This document shows positions 1 through 5,049 of a stretch of DNA of 5,049 bases, in pieces. How positions within the stretch are numbered: the first letter of the stretch is position 1; each line of letters begins with the position of its first letter. Where the stretch lies: NCBI GenBank assembly GCA_946614405.1, contig CAMOGZ010000116.1, positions 1-5,049 of the forward strand, in the 5' to 3' direction. The position numbers and the translations under genes were made by a program. The DNA comes from an uncultured Eubacterium sp. (GTDB taxonomy: Bacteria > Bacillota > Clostridia > Peptostreptococcales > Anaerovoracaceae). The notes beneath the pieces were generated by a model. It worked only from the letters and a program-made list of their open reading frames with translations. It had not been told where the DNA came from and did not search any database.

Positions 1-15
1 ACCGCTGCTCTCACT

Positions 16-2311
<2,296 letters not shown>

Positions 2312-2318
2312 TCAGTCT

Positions 2319-2323
2319 CTCCT
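2319..2323 (-). promoter_or_regulatory. Ribosome binding site of tgt, overlapping the cupin stop codon
   Basis: AGGAG ends 7 bases before the tgt ATG. Its first two bases are the last two of the cupin TAG stop (TAGGAG), which suggests termination-reinitiation coupling between the cupin and tgt. Confidence 0.75.
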
Positions 2324-2651
2324 ACTGCTGGCAGACGACGGAAAAGAATACCAGATCCTCGTCTTCCTTATTCATGATCCCGTGAGAATGGCCTTTGGGG
2401 CAGTAGCAGCACATCCCTGCCTCGATGATCTCTTCTACCTCATCGTAAACAGCCGTTGCCTTGCCGGAAAGAACATAGATGATCTCACTGGAATCATCAT
2501 GGAGATGATAGCCGATAGAAGCACCCGGAACCAGCTTCATGAAATTGATCCGGTTGTTCTGGTCCTTATACATGCGGACGTCGACTTCCTTCTCTCCGCC
2601 TTTGAAATTCTTCCATGTCAGTGTGGGCATGGTGTTAAAGTTCAGAATCAT
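2322..2651 (-). CDS. small single-domain cupin protein, function unknown
   Basis: This 109-residue protein is a single cupin barrel with both classic motifs. Motif 1, starting at Gly47 and ending at Gly63, contains His49, His51 and Glu56. Motif 2, Gly79 to Asn94, contains Pro85, Gly87 and His90. His49, His51, Glu56 and His90 form a complete predicted metal site, so it is probably a metal-binding protein rather than a degenerate barrel. No signal peptide or membrane segment is visible, so it is probably cytoplasmic. Motif 2 carries three cysteines (81, 82 and 84) next to the site, which is unusual. Small cupins include isomerases, dioxygenases and sugar- or ligand-binding proteins, and nothing here picks one. 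It lies between queA and tgt with gaps of 12 and 10 bases and has the strongest Shine-Dalgarno site in the window, so it is very likely made with them. A role in queuosine metabolism is only an inference from position. Confidence 0.9.
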   Translation of the reverse strand: MILNFNTMPTLTWKNFKGGEKEVDVRMYKDQNNRINFMKLVPGASIGYHLHDDSSEIIYVLSGKATAVYDEVEEIIEAGMCCYCPKGHSHGIMNKEDEDLVFFSVVCQQ

Positions 2652-2656
2652 AATTT

Positions 2657-2663
2657 CCTCCTT
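2657..2663 (-). promoter_or_regulatory. Strong ribosome binding site of the cupin gene
   Basis: AAGGAGG ends 5 bases before the ATG at 2651 and follows the queA TAA directly. It is the longest match to the 16S rRNA tail in the window, and it fixes the cupin start while suggesting good translation. Confidence 0.85.
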
Positions 2664-3710
2664 TTATTCGATCAGCATGGCATCCCCATAAGAGAAGAAC
2701 CGATACTCTTCCTTTACGGCCTCCCGATATGCCTCCAGGATCTTCTCCCTGTCGTACAGTGCTGAGATCAGCATGATCAGCGTGGACTTCGGCAGATGGA
2801 AGTTGGTGATCAGTGCGTTAACGATCTTATATTCATATCCGGGATAAATGAAGATCCCGGTATTGCCGTGACCCGGCTTCACCAGATATTTCCCGGCGGT
2901 TTCATCATAATATGCAGCACTTTCCACGGTCCGCGTGGAGGTGGTCCCCACAGAGATGATGCGCCCGCCCTTTCGGATGGTATCATTGATGGTCTCTGCG
3001 GTGTCCTCATCCACGAAGTACTCTTCGAAATGCATCTGATGGTCCTCGATATTATCGCATTTCACAGGGCGGAATGTGCCGATGCCCACGTGAAGGGTCA
3101 CATAGGCGAGCCGTACGCCCTTCGCCTCAGCGGCGGCCAGAAGCTCCTCTGTGAAATGAAGCCCCGCCGTGGGCGCTGCCACGGAACCGTCGATCTTGCT
3201 GTAGACCGTCTGATACATGTCCTTGTCTTCTTCTGTGCTTTCCCTCTCGATATAGGGGGGAAGCGGCATTCTTCCCAGCTCCTCCAGCCGTTCCATGAAG
3301 ATACCGTCATACAGGAACTCCACTGTTCTGGTACCGCTGTCACCGTATCCGGTGACTCTTGCCCGCAGTTTTCCTTCCCCGAAGGACACTGTGTCGCCGG
3401 GTTTCAGCCTCCGTCCCGGACGGACCAGGGTCTCCCATTCATCTCCCTGGATCCGCTTGCTGAGAAGGAACTCGATCTTGGCACCGGTCCCTTCCTTCTC
3501 CCCGAATAGCCGGGCCGGGATCACTCTGGAATCATTCATCACCAGGCAGTCTCCGGGATGAAGATGCTCCAGAATATCATAGAAGTGCCGGTGCTCGATG
3601 GTCTGCTTCTCACGATTCAGGACCATGAGCCGGCAGCTGTCCCGCTGCTCAGCCGGGGTCTGTGCGATCAGCTCCTTCGGCAGTTCGTAATCAAAATCAT
3701 CCAGTCGCAT
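2664..3710 (-). CDS. queA: S-adenosylmethionine:tRNA ribosyltransferase-isomerase (queuosine biosynthesis)
   Basis: QueA transfers and isomerises the ribosyl part of S-adenosylmethionine onto preQ1 already placed in tRNA, giving epoxyqueuosine; it acts after Tgt. The 348-residue protein has the usual family length and matches it throughout: the N-terminal [19 protein letters not shown] segment (6-24), [12 protein letters not shown] (57-68), [15 protein letters not shown] (177-191), [13 protein letters not shown] (204-216), [11 protein letters not shown] (254-264) and [10 protein letters not shown] (286-295) followed by [11 protein letters not shown] (301-311). The ATG at 3710 gives the canonical [11 protein letters not shown] start. 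AGGAG lies 6 bases upstream and shares bases with the ruvB stop codon, 9 bases away. One small oddity is Gly285 before IFIYPG, where many homologues have Asp (TDIFIYPG). The gene is intact and ends with TAA directly before the cupin ribosome binding site. Confidence 0.97.
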   Translation of the reverse strand: MRLDDFDYELPKELIAQTPAEQRDSCRLMVLNREKQTIEHRHFYDILEHLHPGDCLVMNDSRVIPARLFGEKEGTGAKIEFLLSKRIQGDEWETLVRPGRRLKPGDTVSFGEGKLRARVTGYGDSGTRTVEFLYDGIFMERLEELGRMPLPPYIERESTEEDKDMYQTVYSKIDGSVAAPTAGLHFTEELLAAAEAKGVRLAYVTLHVGIGTFRPVKCDNIEDHQMHFEEYFVDEDTAETINDTIRKGGRIISVGTTSTRTVESAAYYDETAGKYLVKPGHGNTGIFIYPGYEYKIVNALITNFHLPKSTLIMLISALYDREKILEAYREAVKEEYRFFSYGDAMLIE

Positions 3711-3716
3711 TCTTAA

Positions 3717-3721
3717 CTCCT
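3717..3721 (-). promoter_or_regulatory. Ribosome binding site of queA, overlapping the ruvB stop codon
   Basis: AGGAG ends 6 bases before the queA ATG. Its first two bases belong to the ruvB TAG stop, the same TAGGAG arrangement as at the cupin-tgt junction. Confidence 0.75.
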
Positions 3722-4793
3722 ACATAAACTTGAGCTGAGCGTCATTCTGATTCTCACTCTCGTCGTCTCTTTCTTTCTCTTGTTCTTCATCATATGGATA
3801 GGTCAGACCCATATGTTCATAGCCCAGTCTCGTGACCATCCGGCCCTTCTGGGTCCGGTACAGCAGGCCCGACTGGATCAGATAAGGTTCATAAGCATCC
3901 TCGATGGTGACCCGCTCTTCTCCGATGGATGCGGCTATGGTATCGATGCCTACAGGACCGCCATAGAAACGGTCGATGATGGTGGACAGGATCTCCCGGT
4001 CCAGCCTCTCCAGTCCCAGCTTATCCACGCCCAGAGCGTCCAGTCCCTCCTGGGTGATATCCACATCGATCCGTCCGGAGCCCTTGACCTGGGAGAAGTC
4101 CCGGATCCGCTTCAGCAGGCGGTTTGCCACACGGGGCGTTCCACGGGAGCAGCGTGCCATCAGCATGCTGGCATCCTCATCGATATCGATGGACATCAGC
4201 TGTGCGGATCTGCGAATGATCTCCGCCAGCTCATCCGGCTCATACATCTCAAACTTGCTGATCACGCCGAAACGGTCCCGGAGAGGCGCCGACAGGCTGC
4301 CTGCGCGGGTGGTGGCTCCGATCAGGGTGAAACGTGCGATGTCCAGCCGGATGGAACGGGCCGAAGGGCCCTTTCCGATGATGATATCCAGGGCGAAATC
4401 CTCCATGGCGGAGTACAGTACCTCCTCCACGGAGCGGTTCAGCCGGTGGATCTCATCGATGAACAGGACGTCATTATCATTCAGGTTCGTCAGGATCGCC
4501 GCAAGATCGCCGGCGCGGTCGATGGCCGGTCCGGACGTGATCTTGATATCCACGCCCAGTTCATTGGCAATAATCCCGGCAAATGTAGTCTTGCCCAGGC
4601 CCGGAGGACCGTAGAACAGGACGTGATCCAGGGGTTCTCCCCGGAGCTTGGCCGCCTCGATAAATATCTTCAGATTTTCCTTGGCCACTCGCTGACCGAT
4701 GAAGTCATCCAGATGCTGCGGTCTCAGGGTGACTTCCGATCTGGCTTCTGCAATGTCTGCAGAACGTGACTGTGTAATTCTCTCTTCTTCCAT
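3720..4793 (-). CDS. ruvB: Holliday junction branch-migration ATPase RuvB
   Basis: RuvB is the hexameric AAA+ motor that, with RuvA, drives branch migration of Holliday junctions during recombination and repair. In the 357-residue protein, Walker A GPPGLGKT is at 62-69, Walker B LFIDEIH at 110-116, sensor 1 GATTRAG at 159-165, the RDRFG arginine-finger segment at 172-176 and the sensor 2 region [11 protein letters not shown] at 217-227. The C-terminal winged-helix DNA-binding domain follows, with the signature YRTQKGR near 312-318. All catalytic residues are present. The protein is about 20 residues longer than most RuvB proteins because of a charged, hydrophilic tail from about residue 335 to the end. 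The ATG at 4793 has a modest GAGG 6 bases upstream and lies 12 bases after the ruvA stop. Stop codon is TAG, reused in the queA ribosome binding site. Confidence 0.98.
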   Translation of the reverse strand: MEEERITQSRSADIAEARSEVTLRPQHLDDFIGQRVAKENLKIFIEAAKLRGEPLDHVLFYGPPGLGKTTFAGIIANELGVDIKITSGPAIDRAGDLAAILTNLNDNDVLFIDEIHRLNRSVEEVLYSAMEDFALDIIIGKGPSARSIRLDIARFTLIGATTRAGSLSAPLRDRFGVISKFEMYEPDELAEIIRRSAQLMSIDIDEDASMLMARCSRGTPRVANRLLKRIRDFSQVKGSGRIDVDITQEGLDALGVDKLGLERLDREILSTIIDRFYGGPVGIDTIAASIGEERVTIEDAYEPYLIQSGLLYRTQKGRMVTRLGYEHMGLTYPYDEEQEKERDDESENQNDAQLKFM

Positions 4794-4799
4794 TCCAAT

Positions 4800-4803
4800 C
4801 CTC
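4800..4803 (-). promoter_or_regulatory. Weak ribosome binding site of ruvB
   Basis: GAGG lies 6 bases before the ATG at 4793, within the 12-base gap after the ruvA TGA. It is a poorer match than the other sites, so ruvB translation may depend partly on coupling to ruvA. Confidence 0.55.
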
Positions 4804-4805
4804 TA

Positions 4806-5049
4806 TCAGAATAATTCCTTCAGTGCCCTCTTGATGTATTCCTCGGTGGTCAGGTCCTCTGCCTTCACCCTTCCGATGGCGGTCTCTGCCTCGCTCTTGC
4901 TGTAACCCAGTGCCACCAGTGCATTGATGGCCTCGGCACGCTCGCTGGTGGGAATGAATCCGGTGTCCGCGCTTACGATCACGCCGTCCTCATCAGCGAA
5001 TTCTCCTACCTTGTCCTTCAGCTCCAGGATCACGCGCTCCGCGGTCTTC
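4806..5049 (-). CDS. ruvA: Holliday junction DNA helicase subunit RuvA, C-terminal part (5' end outside the window)
   Basis: RuvA binds the four-way junction as a tetramer and recruits RuvB. Only the last 80 residues are in the window; the reading frame stays open through the right edge. The visible part begins KTAERVILELKDK, the typical end of the helix-hairpin-helix domain II. An acidic flexible linker follows, and then domain III (roughly the last 45 residues), which contacts RuvB and includes ALVALGYSKSEAETAI. A GTG in frame at 5031-5033 is an internal valine codon and not a start, because the conserved KTAER segment lies upstream of it. Stop is TGA, 12 bases before ruvB. The ruvA-ruvB order is the standard arrangement. 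Confidence 0.96.
   Translation of the reverse strand, partial: KTAERVILELKDKVGEFADEDGVIVSADTGFIPTSERAEAINALVALGYSKSEAETAIGRVKAEDLTTEEYIKRALKELF

Noticed and set aside
2652..2663. preQ1 riboswitch or internal promoter near queA, the cupin or tgt
   Set aside because: All gaps in this region are 9 to 12 bases and are filled by ribosome binding sites. There is no space for an aptamer or a promoter, and any such element would be beyond the right edge.
2796..3509. Plus-strand open frame of 237 codons opposite queA
   Set aside because: It is antisense to fully conserved QueA motifs, with no recognisable protein features, and is a shadow frame.
3780..4769. Long plus-strand open frame of 329 codons opposite ruvB
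   Set aside because: It lies wholly within ruvB, whose motifs are complete, and its translation has no recognisable domain. Long open antisense frames are expected opposite genes of this base composition.
5031..5033. GTG as a ruvA start
   Set aside because: The conserved KTAER segment of RuvA is encoded upstream in the same frame to the window edge, so this is an internal valine.

Overview
The window looks like ordinary chromosomal housekeeping DNA from a low-oxygen Firmicute, most likely a Lachnospiraceae-type Clostridium relative. That placement is an inference from the ruvA-ruvB-queA-tgt gene order, AGGAG-type Shine-Dalgarno sites before nearly every gene, the clostridial style of the proteins (for example the Tgt C-terminus with its [13 protein letters not shown] motif) and a moderate G+C content judged by eye. 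The species cannot be named from this sequence.

Every convincing gene is on the minus strand, so transcription runs from the right edge to the left edge. In transcription order they are: the 3' part of ruvA (cut by the right edge), ruvB, queA, a 109-residue single-domain cupin, tgt, and a 23S rRNA uracil-C5 methyltransferase of the RlmC/RlmD family. Gaps are only 9 to 12 bases, and the last pair overlaps by 23 bases. There is no room for promoters or terminators between genes, so this is very probably one polycistronic transcript whose promoter lies beyond the right edge. No stretch over 300 bases lacks a gene.

Functionally, RuvA and RuvB form the Holliday-junction branch-migration motor. 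Tgt and QueA carry out successive steps of queuosine formation at the tRNA wobble position: Tgt inserts preQ1 and QueA converts it to epoxyqueuosine. The terminal gene modifies 23S rRNA. The RNA-modification theme therefore covers queA, tgt and the methyltransferase. The cupin between queA and tgt is the one gene with no established place in this set.

I see no mobile element, CRISPR array, RNA gene or broken gene, and no convincing new system. The items most worth a second look are the cupin inside the queuosine pair, an unusual sequence around the Tgt nucleophile, the compact methyltransferase without a TRAM domain, and two TAG stop codons that double as part of the next gene's ribosome binding site.
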